Shown one piece after another: positions 24,605 to 34,453 of a stretch of DNA of 64,000 nt. Within the stretch, counting starts at the first letter, position 1. Every line of letters begins with the position of its first letter. The DNA is from Saccharofermentans sp. (GTDB taxonomy: Bacteria; Bacillota; Clostridia; Saccharofermentanales; Saccharofermentanaceae), in contig JAKSRI010000003.1 of assembly GCA_024403695.1 (NCBI GenBank), positions 62,001 through 126,000 on the forward strand. The letters are read 5' to 3'. The translations under genes were made by a program, and so were the position numbers. Under the pieces are notes generated by a model that did no database searches, had not been told where the DNA came from, and saw only the letters and a list, made by a program, of their open reading frames with translations.

Positions 24605-27460
24605 TTAGCTTTTTGTGACTTTGATTTGTTTTTTGTCTAGGATAACAATTGCCACCAAACCAATGACACCAATTATTGAGCATATAGCGCCCATCTTAGT
24701 ACCAGGTGCCACAAACTCCAGTCTAATATCGTGATGTCCGCTACCAGCATCGATTCCAATAAGCGCATTCTCATATACTGTGATGTCCTTCTTCTGACCA
24801 TCCACATAAAGTGTCCAACCGTCCTCATAAGGAATTGAAGTAAGAATCATACTGTCATCAGTAATACTACTTTCCAGGAGAATATATCCGTCATCGGCAC
24901 TCTTGGTTACAACTGTTGATGTATCAATTTTGTCAAAGCCCGTAGCGAATGCATCATAATTAAAATAAGCAAAATTCACATCAAGAATACTGAACATATC
25001 TGTGTCAGAAGTAATTGTTACATGAATCTCTTCACCAACTTCGTATGTTCCCAGACGAATTACCTGTGAGTAGAAGGATCCTGCGCACCAAGAATTCACA
25101 AAGTCTCCATTCACATACACGGAACAAGCATCGATTATTCTAGCTGCAGACAAATCGATATAAAGCTCTTCCTCTGACTCGATTACTACCGTGTAATCGA
25201 TAATGATTGGGAGTTTCTTATTAATGCGATAGAACTCAGAAACATTAGGATTCTTCTCTATTGCCTCCACACCTAACTTATCAGGATCAAAGGACTTACT
25301 ATCTGAATCAACAGCAGATGATGAAGCCTCGCTGCTTGTGTCTGAGGATGTGTAATCACTAATATCAATAAGCTGAGCATTAACTACCTCATACTCTGGC
25401 TCAGAAGATGGAGCAAAGTACATGTCTTCTGTAAATTCCTCTGAGAACATGGATTTATACCATGCGTCACGGAAAGAGAAGTAATTCTTTTCCTTATTTG
25501 CCTTCTCCAAACTATAGAAATCATAATCAAAGGCCTGTCTATCAACGGCAAATGCGAGTGGAAGAACACGATTATTTCCATAAAGAGTAAGGTTATTACC
25601 AAAATTATCCTCTGCGAGACGTTCTCCATAAGAATAGTCAGTTGGCAATACAGCACGTCCAATAGAAAGGAATGCATCTGTATCAGGAGCTTCAAAAGAA
25701 TAGCCAACAGCAAAATAATTGTAGTTTGTATCAAAACCAAACTGCTTCATAAAGCGATGAAATTTCTTATTAGAATTGGAATTAAAGAATGTAATTTCAC
25801 GATTTCCGGAATAGTAACAACCGCTAATATACTCATCCTTAAGGCCAACACCTATAGTTCCATTGGCACTTCTAAATCCATTATCCTTACCAAAATCAGA
25901 ATCCATAAAATCAACACGATTCTGAAGTTGAGAGTTATAATCCTCAGCCTCACCATAGTAGGCAGACATATTAGATACACCAGCGGACAAAATTGGCGCC
26001 ATAGCTACCACTTCAAATGCAATCATGATACAAAGAATAATGTCGAGAATCTTATTCATATTCTCAATCTGTTTGGGCCACTTAGTGCGCTTCATACCAA
26101 TGAATATCAATGCCAATGCACCCAGGAAGAAAAGATTAAAAAGGAACACTGCATCTCTTTTCTGCATTAATCCAAAGCTCTGCGCTACAAAAAGCATGGC
26201 ATAAGTAACTACAAGTGCTTTGCCAATATCACGATTTGTAACGTCTTTAATTTTCTCGAATACCTTGTAAGCAATTACCATAAATAACGGCATAAACACA
26301 AATGACTCACGATGCTGAAACCAGTTTGGGTCATCAAAAACCTGCCATGCTTTGTCAATCAGTATCACGCTAATAGACAAATAAACCAAAGCAAGACAAA
26401 TGCCATGAGCCTTACGCTCTTTTCCCTTGAAAACGTCACTTACAAAATAAATCACGCACAGGAATGTAACCATTAAGCTGACAAAAATAAGTGGAAGGTT
26501 AGCAGGCAATACATCACCATACTCACCTGGATAACCAAGGAAAAACTGATCAAGAAGATCAACAGCTGAATAATGAACGAGTTTTACCGTCTCAGAAGTT
26601 GTGCTAGTAGGATCGCCATTGGCAAGTGTATCTATACCAACTGGAATCAAAATAATACATAGCGTTAATGCACAAAATACAGCAGCAGAAATGAACTTGG
26701 CAAGTATAGTCTTTGCTTCCTTACGATTTGAGAACTTACCTTCAACAATCATTCTCACAATAAGATAGAAGAAAGAGAAGCCACCTACCATGTAAGCGAT
26801 GTAATAGTTGGAAAGGAACAGGATAATAAGAACAGGAATAATTCTTGTAACCTTCTTATCCTTCATGAATTTCTCGATAGAATAAAGAAGAAGTGGTAGC
26901 AATGCATATCCATCAAGCCACATAATCTGGAACATAAATACCATTATGTAGGATGAGAATGCGTACATAATACCAAAAAGGATTGGCCAATTTGACTTCT
27001 TATCAGTGCTTCGCTCATGAATGAACAAAGTCATAAACGATGCAGACAATGCCATTTTAATAGCCACAAGAGTCATAATAAACTCATTAACCTGTGTTTC
27101 TTTATAAAAGAAAACAAGGAAATTCAGTGGGCTAGAGAGATAATATCCAAATGTTCCCATCATATTCTTTCCTGCACCAAGGCCAAATGAATATGTAAAA
27201 GATGAGAAAAAATGAGACCAATCAAGGCCTAATAAATGCCTCTTATACAAAAATAAGAAAGGTGCATACTGTGCTTCCAAGTCGCAAACAATAAAAGTAT
27301 ATTTTCCAAAAGGATACTTTCCGCTAACGAGCAATTCTAGAAAGAAAAAAACTAATGTCAGCACTGCAGCAATTATTGCCTGAGGTGCATAGGACTGACC
27401 TCTAACTTTTAAACTCACAGCTTTCTTATCTCTAACAGAAAGACTTTTAACTTCCTTCAT
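24605..27460 (-). CDS. YfhO family multispanning membrane protein
   Basis: 951 residues with about a dozen hydrophobic segments in the first ~500 residues, a large extracytoplasmic beta-rich part (about 520-920) and one last membrane segment. The N-terminal GKYTFIVCDLEAQYAPFLFLYK and PLNFLVFFYKE and the late PYEDGWTLYVDGQK identify the YfhO family. In Bacillus and Listeria, YfhO homologues act with a CsbB/GtrB-type transferase as the outer-face GT-C enzyme that glycosylates lipoteichoic acid or other wall polymers. A GtrB-like gene is divergent next door, supporting that role here. The Ser/Asp-rich linker near 700 is unusual. Confidence 0.88.
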   Translation of the reverse strand: MKEVKSLSVRDKKAVSLKVRGQSYAPQAIIAAVLTLVFFFLELLVSGKYPFGKYTFIVCDLEAQYAPFLFLYKRHLLGLDWSHFFSSFTYSFGLGAGKNMMGTFGYYLSSPLNFLVFFYKETQVNEFIMTLVAIKMALSASFMTLFIHERSTDKKSNWPILFGIMYAFSSYIMVFMFQIMWLDGYALLPLLLYSIEKFMKDKKVTRIIPVLIILFLSNYYIAYMVGGFSFFYLIVRMIVEGKFSNRKEAKTILAKFISAAVFCALTLCIILIPVGIDTLANGDPTSTTSETVKLVHYSAVDLLDQFFLGYPGEYGDVLPANLPLIFVSLMVTFLCVIYFVSDVFKGKERKAHGICLALVYLSISVILIDKAWQVFDDPNWFQHRESFVFMPLFMVIAYKVFEKIKDVTNRDIGKALVVTYAMLFVAQSFGLMQKRDAVFLFNLFFLGALALIFIGMKRTKWPKQIENMNKILDIILCIMIAFEVVAMAPILSAGVSNMSAYYGEAEDYNSQLQNRVDFMDSDFGKDNGFRSANGTIGVGLKDEYISGCYYSGNREITFFNSNSNKKFHRFMKQFGFDTNYNYFAVGYSFEAPDTDAFLSIGRAVLPTDYSYGERLAEDNFGNNLTLYGNNRVLPLAFAVDRQAFDYDFYSLEKANKEKNYFSFRDAWYKSMFSEEFTEDMYFAPSSEPEYEVVNAQLIDISDYTSSDTSSEASSSAVDSDSKSFDPDKLGVEAIEKNPNVSEFYRINKKLPIIIDYTVVIESEEELYIDLSAARIIDACSVYVNGDFVNSWCAGSFYSQVIRLGTYEVGEEIHVTITSDTDMFSILDVNFAYFNYDAFATGFDKIDTSTVVTKSADDGYILLESSITDDSMILTSIPYEDGWTLYVDGQKKDITVYENALIGIDAGSGHHDIRLEFVAPGTKMGAICSIIGVIGLVAIVILDKKQIKVTKS

Positions 27461-27507
27461 AACATATCTCCGCTAGAATACTATATTTATTATTATTATT
27501 GGCTTTA

Positions 27508-27516
27508 TGCTATAAT
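27508..27516 (+). promoter_or_regulatory. Extended -10 promoter of the GtrB-like gene
   Basis: TGC-TATAAT (TATAAT at 27511-27516), 47 bases before the start codon, in the 103-base gap between two divergent genes. No good -35 match. Confidence 0.55.
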
Positions 27517-27563
27517 AGAATTCACAAAATATCAAACTAAACACCCATTTCTGGAGAAGAAAC

Positions 27564-28511
27564 ATGTTAATTAGCCTTATTGTTCCATGTTATAACGAAG
27601 AAGAGTCTCTTCCTATTCTCTACAAAGCAATATGTGATGTAAGAGATAATCAGAGCAAGAATGAATTCGAGTTCATTTTTGTAAATGATGGAAGCAAAGA
27701 TAAAACAGCTGACGTCATTAGAGATTTGGCTAGAAAAGACAGCTGTGTAAAATACGTTATCTTCTCCCGTAATTTTGGCAAAGAGGCAGCCATGTATGCA
27801 GGACTCGAGAAGGCAAAAGGTGATTATGTTGCTATTTTGGATGCTGATATGCAGGATCCACCTTCCCTTATTCCAGAAATGATTGAGAAGTTGGATAATG
27901 ACGAAGCTGATATCGTGGCAGCCAGAAGAGTAACACGTGAAGGCGAGCCTAAGATTAGAAGTTTCTTCGCCAGAACTTTTTATAAGCTTATCAACAAGAT
28001 GTGCGAAGTTGAAATTGCAGATGGTGCCAGAGATTTCAGACTGATGAAGCGTAAGGTGGTTGATGCCATCCTCAGTGTAAGCGAGCGTCAAAGATTCTCC
28101 AAGGGTATCTTTGCATGGGTTGGATTCAGAACACTCTGGCTCGAGCATCAGAATGTTGAAAGAGTTGCCGGTGAGACAAAATGGAGTTTTTGGAAACTTT
28201 TTAAATACGCTATTGACGGCATCGTATCATTTACAACTGCACCACTTCGTCTGGCTACATTATGTGGATTTGCATCTGCATTCACAGCATTTGTATATAT
28301 GGTTTACTACTTCATAAGAGCAATTATCCTGCAGATTTATAACGATGTTCCAGGATACCCTTCTCTCCTTTGTATTCTCCTGTTTATTGGAGGCCTTATT
28401 CTTATGGCTCTTGGCGTACTTGGAGAGTATATCGGAAGAACATTTATCGAAGTTAAGAATCGTCCTATTTATATCAAGGCAGAGGACGATCAGGACTTAC
28501 CAAATACCTGA
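27564..28511 (+). CDS. GtrB/CsbB-like polyprenyl-phosphate glycosyltransferase
   Basis: Predicted to load a sugar onto undecaprenyl phosphate on the inner face. 315 residues. GT2 features: SLIVPCYNEEESLP, FVNDGSKDKT, FSRNFGKEAAMYAGLEKA and the metal site LDADMQDP. The Q/F-rich RQRFSKGIFAWVGF segment and two C-terminal membrane helices (about 225-250 and 262-290) are characteristic of GtrB, CsbB and DPM1-like enzymes. Divergent from yfhO-like and convergent (22-base overlap) with two large membrane proteins; no GtrA-type flippase is visible. Confidence 0.9.
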   Translation: MLISLIVPCYNEEESLPILYKAICDVRDNQSKNEFEFIFVNDGSKDKTADVIRDLARKDSCVKYVIFSRNFGKEAAMYAGLEKAKGDYVAILDADMQDPPSLIPEMIEKLDNDEADIVAARRVTREGEPKIRSFFARTFYKLINKMCEVEIADGARDFRLMKRKVVDAILSVSERQRFSKGIFAWVGFRTLWLEHQNVERVAGETKWSFWKLFKYAIDGIVSFTTAPLRLATLCGFASAFTAFVYMVYYFIRAIILQIYNDVPGYPSLLCILLFIGGLILMALGVLGEYIGRTFIEVKNRPIYIKAEDDQDLPNT

Positions 28512-30094
28512 TAGAACAATTTATCCTCATATTCAAACACGAAGAACTGACGTTCTGTAACCTCAGTGTACTCTTCGTTTACAATATTTCCGAAGGAAAC
28601 AATCTCATCTTGTGGCTGAACAGATGTATCCGTACCATTATAGATTTCTCTTGTGGCACCAATTTCTGTAGTCATAAAGAAAAATGGTGTAATAGCCATC
28701 ACAAACACAATTCCAAAGAAACCTAATGCCTTAAAGTCGTTATTCTTACCACGTTTCTTAAATCTGTCATTAACTGAGTCAAAACGAGAAAGTACTAAAA
28801 CAAATATAACAACCATTGGTGGAAGTGTTCCTCTCATAAGAAGGTCATTAGCCTCACTCATCTTATAGATTGGGAACACAATCAAAGTGATGAGTGCCAC
28901 CCAGTAAAGTGGATTCTTACTGTTATCCTTGTAGATAATGATTGCCCAGATTCCGAATTCTACCAGCACATAACCTACATATGCCAGTAACAGATGGCCT
29001 GGTGTATCAAAATACTTCCATATAAAGCCCTTAATGGCTGTCGCCTTACCATTAGCAGTATAGAACAGAGCAAACACAGCCAGAACAATTACCGGAATTA
29101 CAAGATTTCCATAGGATACGATGTTTTTGAAGTTGTATTTACCCTTAGCATCCTTCCACTTTGATGCGAGCAACTCATAAATTGCGATTGGGAAAATACC
29201 AATTGTCGCCCATGGAGAATAACAGAACATCAGCGAAGCAGTCGTTCCGACATGTCGATTATTACGTGAATCAATCAAGAGCAATGTGATAAGCCAGCCA
29301 GGAATACACTGATGAAATGTGTTCATTGTCTGATAGAAATTACCATGAATCCACATTTCAGTATTCCAACCTTCCCAGGTAGAATAACTATTCATTATGC
29401 TTGTCTGAATGTAATAAGGAACAATATCAAAACCGCCAAAGAATATGAACAATGCTGCGGCAGAAAAAGATGCTCTCTTCTGTGTAAAACAGATTAAAAT
29501 CATGATCAGATAAAGTCCTAGCGCAGACCAAACTACTAGGGCAGCTCTAGCAGCTACAATGCCAAATCCCTTACCGACTAATGCAGGCACCAGCCAGAAA
29601 GTAAAATAATATGCAAATGTTGCCTTACCTTCAGGAAGACTGCTGCTAACCAATGGATTCATCTGAGTGGACATATCATAAACAACCGGCCACTTATAGT
29701 TTACTAGGTCATTAAGTACCGCTGCTCTAACAGTATGGTCAGCAGACGCCCAAGCGAACTCACCAATACCAGACATAAAAGCCCAAAGACATGCGATTAT
29801 TCCCATTATTACAAGTAAAAATGGACTTATTCTAATCTCATTAGACTTGTCACTTAACTTTACATAATCATTCTTACCTTGATCTTTGATAGCAAGAACA
29901 ACGGCGACAATCAATGCACCAGAGAACACTATAGCCCAGCCAATCTTAAGCCAGAAAATAAAAAAGATAAGCACTGGAAGTGAGAGATAAATAATAGATG
30001 TAGCAAAAAAACTACTGTACTTAATTTCTACAGTTATAGGCTCTTTCTTTACCTCTTCAACTATTTCTTCTTGTTTAATCTCAAGTTCTGACAT
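28490..30094 (-). CDS. Polytopic membrane protein, possible GT-C glycosyltransferase (paralog 2)
   Basis: 534 residues with roughly twelve hydrophobic segments and a polar N-terminus rich in Glu. No catalytic family is recognised with certainty. It is clearly paralogous to the upstream gene, sharing DLVNYKWPV-YD-STQ-NP, FAYYFTFW-VPA and YSPWATIG. The conserved acidic/His segment ADHTVRAAVLNDL in the first long loop fits the layout of a GT-C lipid-linked-sugar transferase, but this is inference. Its start is coupled to the upstream stop (TGATG). Confidence 0.7.
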   Translation of the reverse strand: MSELEIKQEEIVEEVKKEPITVEIKYSSFFATSIIYLSLPVLIFFIFWLKIGWAIVFSGALIVAVVLAIKDQGKNDYVKLSDKSNEIRISPFLLVIMGIIACLWAFMSGIGEFAWASADHTVRAAVLNDLVNYKWPVVYDMSTQMNPLVSSSLPEGKATFAYYFTFWLVPALVGKGFGIVAARAALVVWSALGLYLIMILICFTQKRASFSAAALFIFFGGFDIVPYYIQTSIMNSYSTWEGWNTEMWIHGNFYQTMNTFHQCIPGWLITLLLIDSRNNRHVGTTASLMFCYSPWATIGIFPIAIYELLASKWKDAKGKYNFKNIVSYGNLVIPVIVLAVFALFYTANGKATAIKGFIWKYFDTPGHLLLAYVGYVLVEFGIWAIIIYKDNSKNPLYWVALITLIVFPIYKMSEANDLLMRGTLPPMVVIFVLVLSRFDSVNDRFKKRGKNNDFKALGFFGIVFVMAITPFFFMTTEIGATREIYNGTDTSVQPQDEIVSFGNIVNEEYTEVTERQFFVFEYEDKLFYQVFGKS

Positions 30095-31674
30095 CAGACT
30101 CTCCTGCTCATATACTTATAGAAAAATGAATTCTCATACTCATAAACATAGAACTGCTCATCAATTAGATCTATGTATTCTTCATCTTTAACATCACCTA
30201 ATGAATAAATATCTTCATTATATCGCTCACTGCCATCAAATGTGCTGGTAATTACAATTAACAACATCTGAAAAGCTACAAAAGACATAGTAATTATAAT
30301 CAGAACCGCACCCACAAACTTTAGTGACTGGGATGTTGTTTTGCTCTTGTTGTCCTTGCCCTTGCTTTCGGAAACCACCCTAGCAATAACGTCCGCGAGC
30401 ATTATTGTGAACACAAAGAACTCTGGCATAGAACCTCTCATAGTAAAGTCATTTTGACCAGAAATCTTGTAGAAAGGCATCACCAGAAGGGTTCCGACCA
30501 CAACCCAGAAAATAGGCTTTCTGCCATAATCCTTGCCGAGCAGGAGCACGAAAGGCACCACCTCGACAACGACCACGAAAAGGTACCCTAGGATAAACTT
30601 TCCTGCGCCGCCATAAAAATTCCAGGTAAGACCTGACACCGAAGTCGCATTACTGTTTGCCATATACATTGGAGCGAATATGGCAAGCATAAGCACTGCA
30701 GGAACAATATTAAGTGGACTAAGAATATTCTTAATATTTGTCTTGCGGTCAGAAATCACTTCCTTACGAATGAGATAGTAAACCGCAAGTGGGACCATAC
30801 CTATTGTTGCCCATGGAGAGTAGGCGAAAGTCACTGCACCAATAAGGCCGATACTTCTGTTATTACAGGTTAGCATCAGAAGCACAACAACAAGCCAGCA
30901 TGGAATACACTGATTAAATACATTAAGTAGGTTGTTTATATTGCTTATATAAACAATATGTTCTGTATATCCTTCCAGCCACATCCATTCCTGTGTTCCA
31001 TGGGACTGAAAGTAGAAATAAGGAATAATATCCAATCCAGAGACAAAGATATAAGTAAAAATCACCGCATAAGATGACTTCTTAATTATCAAGGCCATTC
31101 CTATCAGAGTAAGGGCGATACCAATAGCGGACCATATTACGAGCACAATGTTTCCTACTCCAAAGCCAAACAGCTTCCCAAATACAGCTGGCACCATCCA
31201 AAACGTAAAATAATAAGCAAAACCGACCTTTGTGTCAGGAAGTATGGCATTAACAACTGGATTACTCTGTGTAGACAGATCATAAATAACAGGCCATTTA
31301 TAATTAACAAGGTCTCTGAAAATAGCTCTTCTATAAGCGTGATCAGTAGTTCCCCATACATATTCGCCAATATTACTGATGACAGTTAACAAGACGGAAA
31401 CAATCACAATAGTTACAAGAAAAACTATTGATACTTCTATCCCTTTATTGTCAGAAAGCGCTTTGTTTGCAGTCTTATCACAGTCTCTGGCAAAGAGAAC
31501 CATAGAGCCTAACAAAAGCAGACTAGCAGGAATCGCTATAGGAAGTCTGAGCCATCCCAACAGGAAAACAATGACCGGGAGCACAAGGTAAGAAAGCGCC
31601 ACAACCGAGAACGCCTTATTAGATACGAATATCTTCCCCTTATTGTCGTTATTAAGACTTGTTACTTCCTTCAT
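30094..31674 (-). CDS. Polytopic membrane protein, possible GT-C glycosyltransferase (paralog 1)
   Basis: 526 residues, about twelve hydrophobic segments. It shares with its downstream neighbour the segments TDHAYRRAIFRDLVNYKWP, NPVVNAILP and FAYYFTFWMVPA, plus YSPWATIGMVPLAVY, and both end with short soluble tails containing DEEY and EQF-VYEYE. The pair looks like a tandem duplication kept in one operon. Proximity to GtrB-like and YfhO-like genes suggests surface glycan decoration. Function not recognised. A weak promoter may lie in the 95 bases upstream. Confidence 0.7.
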   Translation of the reverse strand: MKEVTSLNNDNKGKIFVSNKAFSVVALSYLVLPVIVFLLGWLRLPIAIPASLLLLGSMVLFARDCDKTANKALSDNKGIEVSIVFLVTIVIVSVLLTVISNIGEYVWGTTDHAYRRAIFRDLVNYKWPVIYDLSTQSNPVVNAILPDTKVGFAYYFTFWMVPAVFGKLFGFGVGNIVLVIWSAIGIALTLIGMALIIKKSSYAVIFTYIFVSGLDIIPYFYFQSHGTQEWMWLEGYTEHIVYISNINNLLNVFNQCIPCWLVVVLLMLTCNNRSIGLIGAVTFAYSPWATIGMVPLAVYYLIRKEVISDRKTNIKNILSPLNIVPAVLMLAIFAPMYMANSNATSVSGLTWNFYGGAGKFILGYLFVVVVEVVPFVLLLGKDYGRKPIFWVVVGTLLVMPFYKISGQNDFTMRGSMPEFFVFTIMLADVIARVVSESKGKDNKSKTTSQSLKFVGAVLIIITMSFVAFQMLLIVITSTFDGSERYNEDIYSLGDVKDEEYIDLIDEQFYVYEYENSFFYKYMSRRV

Positions 31675-31767
31675 ATATTCCCTTAAATATAAGCAATTAA
31701 TATAAAAACTATTTTATATACAGGATTGCATTTTTACAACACAGACCATGAATCGGTGATTTATTGC

Positions 31768-31798
31768 AAAATAAGAGACGATGTCTCCACCGTCTCTT
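31768..31798 (-). terminator. Terminator of the PTS_EIIC_2 operon
   Basis: On the minus strand AAGAGACG and CGTCTCTT flank a 10-base loop and are followed by ATTTT. About 28 bases past the stop of the membrane protein gene at 31826. Confidence 0.7.
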
Positions 31799-31825
31799 AA
31801 TAGTTTAAAAATGTTATCCAAATAA

Positions 31826-32905
31826 TTAGCTATCAAGCTTAAGGTCGCCTGCTTTAATCCAGCCAATCTTTCTCATAAGTTCAGAAAGTCCAAGGCAGAT
31901 AGCTGCAGGAAGAATGAAATACATAACAATAATCTCAGCAAGAACAACACCTGCAGAAGTAGTTTCTACCATTGTTGTGAAAGTAGAGATAGGACCAACA
32001 AGTCCTGCTGTTCCCATTCCTGAACCAACTGCGTTACTCTCCATATGAAGAACCATTGTAGAAATAGGACCAAGAATTGCAGAAGAAACAATTGCTGGAA
32101 GCCATACTCTAGGGTTACGGATGATGTTAGGCATCTGAAGCATTGAAGTACCAAGACCCTGAGCAAGAAGTCCATTTACTTTATTCTCACGGTAAGAAAT
32201 AACTGCAAATCCAATCATATTGCAGCAGCATCCGATTGTAGCTGCACCAGCTGTAATACCACCGAGCTGAAGTGCAATTCCGATTGCTGCAGAAGAGATA
32301 GGAAGTGTGAGGAAGATACCCATAAGAACACTAACAATAATACCCATAAGAAGTGGCTGCTGCTCTGTTCCCCAGTTAATCATACCTCCGAGCCATGTCA
32401 TAAAAGTAGAGATATATGGTCCGAAGAAGATACCAACAATACTTCCAGGAATGATTGTGCAAAGAGGTGTAACAATAATATCAACAGGTGTCTTACCCGA
32501 TACGAGATGTCCGATCCAAATACCGATAAGAGCTGCAACAAACGCACCAAGAGGCTCTCCAGGACCTGCAGCAGCAAAACCAGCTGTACCTTCAGCAAAT
32601 GCAGCAAACTGTGCTGCCTGAGCGCCAACTGTACCACAAACAGCTGCAGAAATTGCAACAAGTGGCTTCTCCTTAAACTTAATTGCAACACCGAGTCCAA
32701 TGCCAGCGCCCATGAGAGCCTTTGCTACTGCACCCATAAACTTAAGATAGTTACCAACTACACCTGGAATATATCCACCAATAGTAGCAACGATTGTACC
32801 AATGATAAGTGTGCAGAAAAGACCTGTAGCCATTCCTGACAATCCATCGATGAAAATCTTATTCATCAACTGCTTAAACTTGTTATCCTTTTTATTGTCT
32901 GCCAT
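31826..32905 (-). CDS. PTS_EIIC_2 family (PfoR-like) membrane protein
   Basis: 359 residues, very hydrophobic with about ten segments rich in Gly/Ala. Matches the PTS_EIIC_2 family, which includes PfoR of Clostridium perfringens: IFIDGLSGMATGLFCTLIIGTI, GIGIGVAIK-like glycine motifs and the long central loop SGKTPVDIIVTPL. No IIA or IIB PTS domain is present in the protein or nearby, so sugar phosphorylation through it is doubtful. GGGAGGG is 7 bases before the start. Last gene of the operon PHP-cupin-this gene. The substrate is unknown. Confidence 0.85.
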   Translation of the reverse strand: MADNKKDNKFKQLMNKIFIDGLSGMATGLFCTLIIGTIVATIGGYIPGVVGNYLKFMGAVAKALMGAGIGLGVAIKFKEKPLVAISAAVCGTVGAQAAQFAAFAEGTAGFAAAGPGEPLGAFVAALIGIWIGHLVSGKTPVDIIVTPLCTIIPGSIVGIFFGPYISTFMTWLGGMINWGTEQQPLLMGIIVSVLMGIFLTLPISSAAIGIALQLGGITAGAATIGCCCNMIGFAVISYRENKVNGLLAQGLGTSMLQMPNIIRNPRVWLPAIVSSAILGPISTMVLHMESNAVGSGMGTAGLVGPISTFTTMVETTSAGVVLAEIIVMYFILPAAICLGLSELMRKIGWIKAGDLKLDS

Positions 32906-32924
32906 GACTTAACCCTCCCAAAAA

Positions 32925-33263
32925 TTAGCCTGCAACAACAGCAAAAAATATAAGATCCTCGTCACCTGTGTTTACGAGACTGTGTGAAAATCCCTTTGGA
33001 CAGTAGTGAGCCTCTCCTGGATTAACAGGAATAGCTTCCTCACCCTTCTCCTTGTCCCCAATACAGGTGCCGTGACCACTCAAAATATAAATAATCTCGC
33101 AGTTATCCTCATGCTTGTGATAACCAATAGATGCGCCAGGAACTAATCTTCCGTGCATAATCTTATTTGACTCATGGTCAAACATCTTTACATCGTACTG
33201 CTTCTCTCCGCCTTTAAAATTAGGCAAAGCTTTCTCTTCCATATTGTTGAAATCGATGAGCAT
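32925..33263 (-). CDS. Single-domain cupin protein
   Basis: 112 residues, one beta-barrel. Cupin motif 1 is GYHKHEDNCEIIYILSG-G and motif 2 PGEAHYCPKGFSHSLVN. The metal ligands H-x-H are reduced to H-K-H-E with E in NCEIIYI and H in FSHSL, a near-complete set. Likely binds a small sugar-like ligand or acts as an isomerase; not decidable. AGGAGG precedes the start by 6 bases. Gaps of 11 and 19 bases link it to the PHP and PTS genes. Confidence 0.85.
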   Translation of the reverse strand: MLIDFNNMEEKALPNFKGGEKQYDVKMFDHESNKIMHGRLVPGASIGYHKHEDNCEIIYILSGHGTCIGDKEKGEEAIPVNPGEAHYCPKGFSHSLVNTGDEDLIFFAVVAG

Positions 33264-33274
33264 AGTTAACCTCC

Positions 33275-34303
33275 TTAGTTAAAGTCATCTCGGTAAAAGG
33301 CGTGTGTATAAGCTTTTCCTCCACCGGCCTCGCTACTTCCCGTAATAGAGAAATACACATATGGTGCATCCTTTGGCACTGTGAAGTCAGCTGTCATGAC
33401 ACCTTTACCATCCTTATCATACACTACTTTTGTAAATTTGGGAGTCATGTGCATAGTAATTCTTTTTGCATTTGTACATTCAATATGAACAACAGGCTTA
33501 AGTCCTGGTCTTATTTCGAGGTGTTTAATAACTGGTCCAGTAGTTGCATAGAACTTTCCTTTTTCTAATGCATCTATTACATCCTTATATTTAAGGGAGT
33601 CTGCCATAACCATGGTCCACGCGCCAAAGGAGTCACAAAGCATGTCTCCGAAAGGCAGTTTGTTATGGTTATCATCAGCACCATGACAATAAAACTTCTT
33701 GCCATGACGCAAAAGAAAATCGTAAACCGGCATATTCTCTGCGTAATCACTTGTGAGCATGGAGCCTGTGTTAAATACTTCCACACTCCAAATTCCATCA
33801 AGATGCTCCAGCTGAGCTGTCTCCTGCATGGACCAGCATGGGTGATTAAGACTCACAAGATAGCCTGCTTTGTTGGCTTCATTAATGAACTCCTGAATAT
33901 ATGGAACAGAGAACTTACGTGGACCGATTTTACCGACATGAGGAGCAACTACCGCCTTAGGAAGCGGCATATATTTGCAGAACAAAGGGTCATATGCAAC
34001 TATCGCGTTGTTATCTGGATCCTTAGCAATAAGATTCAGGTGGATCTCTGCTGAATACTTATCGTAAACACAGAGTTTTGAAGGGCGAATATATGCCTCA
34101 TAACCCGTAATCATAAGAAAATCTTTTGATGACAATTTCTTATGCACACAAGGGTACTCATGATCTGTAATAGCCAGTATTGAATAACCCTCTTTTTTGT
34201 AGGCTTCAACAAGCTCTTCAGGCGTTAATTTTCCATCAGAATGAGTGCTATGAGAATGCAAATTTGCCTTATATTGTTTCTGGTCTCTAGAAATAAATAT
34301 CAT
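33275..34303 (-). CDS. PHP-domain metal-dependent phosphoesterase
   Basis: 342 residues from MIFISRDQKQ; AGGA 8-10 bases upstream supports this ATG over two in-frame ATGs further upstream. PHP motif 1 NLHSHSTHSDGKLTPEELV with the H-x-H-x-H-S-D metal cluster and motif 2 LAITDHEYP are present; NHPCWS and GADDNHNKLP supply further ligands. Such proteins hydrolyse phosphoesters of sugars or nucleotides. Here it heads an operon with a cupin and a PfoR-like membrane protein, suggesting handling of an imported compound (inference). No confident promoter was found in the 150-base gap to carB. Confidence 0.86.
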   Translation of the reverse strand: MIFISRDQKQYKANLHSHSTHSDGKLTPEELVEAYKKEGYSILAITDHEYPCVHKKLSSKDFLMITGYEAYIRPSKLCVYDKYSAEIHLNLIAKDPDNNAIVAYDPLFCKYMPLPKAVVAPHVGKIGPRKFSVPYIQEFINEANKAGYLVSLNHPCWSMQETAQLEHLDGIWSVEVFNTGSMLTSDYAENMPVYDFLLRHGKKFYCHGADDNHNKLPFGDMLCDSFGAWTMVMADSLKYKDVIDALEKGKFYATTGPVIKHLEIRPGLKPVVHIECTNAKRITMHMTPKFTKVVYDKDGKGVMTADFTVPKDAPYVYFSITGSSEAGGGKAYTHAFYRDDFN

Positions 34304-34453
34304 ACTGTTTTTCCTTATCATTTCATGTAAGCATTTGTAATAATAAAACCTCACTTTTTTTATTACAATATATTTACAAATAACGATTATACTTTTATAT
34401 TATTAAACAATGTAATTGATTATACATAATAAAAATTTCCGGGAGAAATACTT

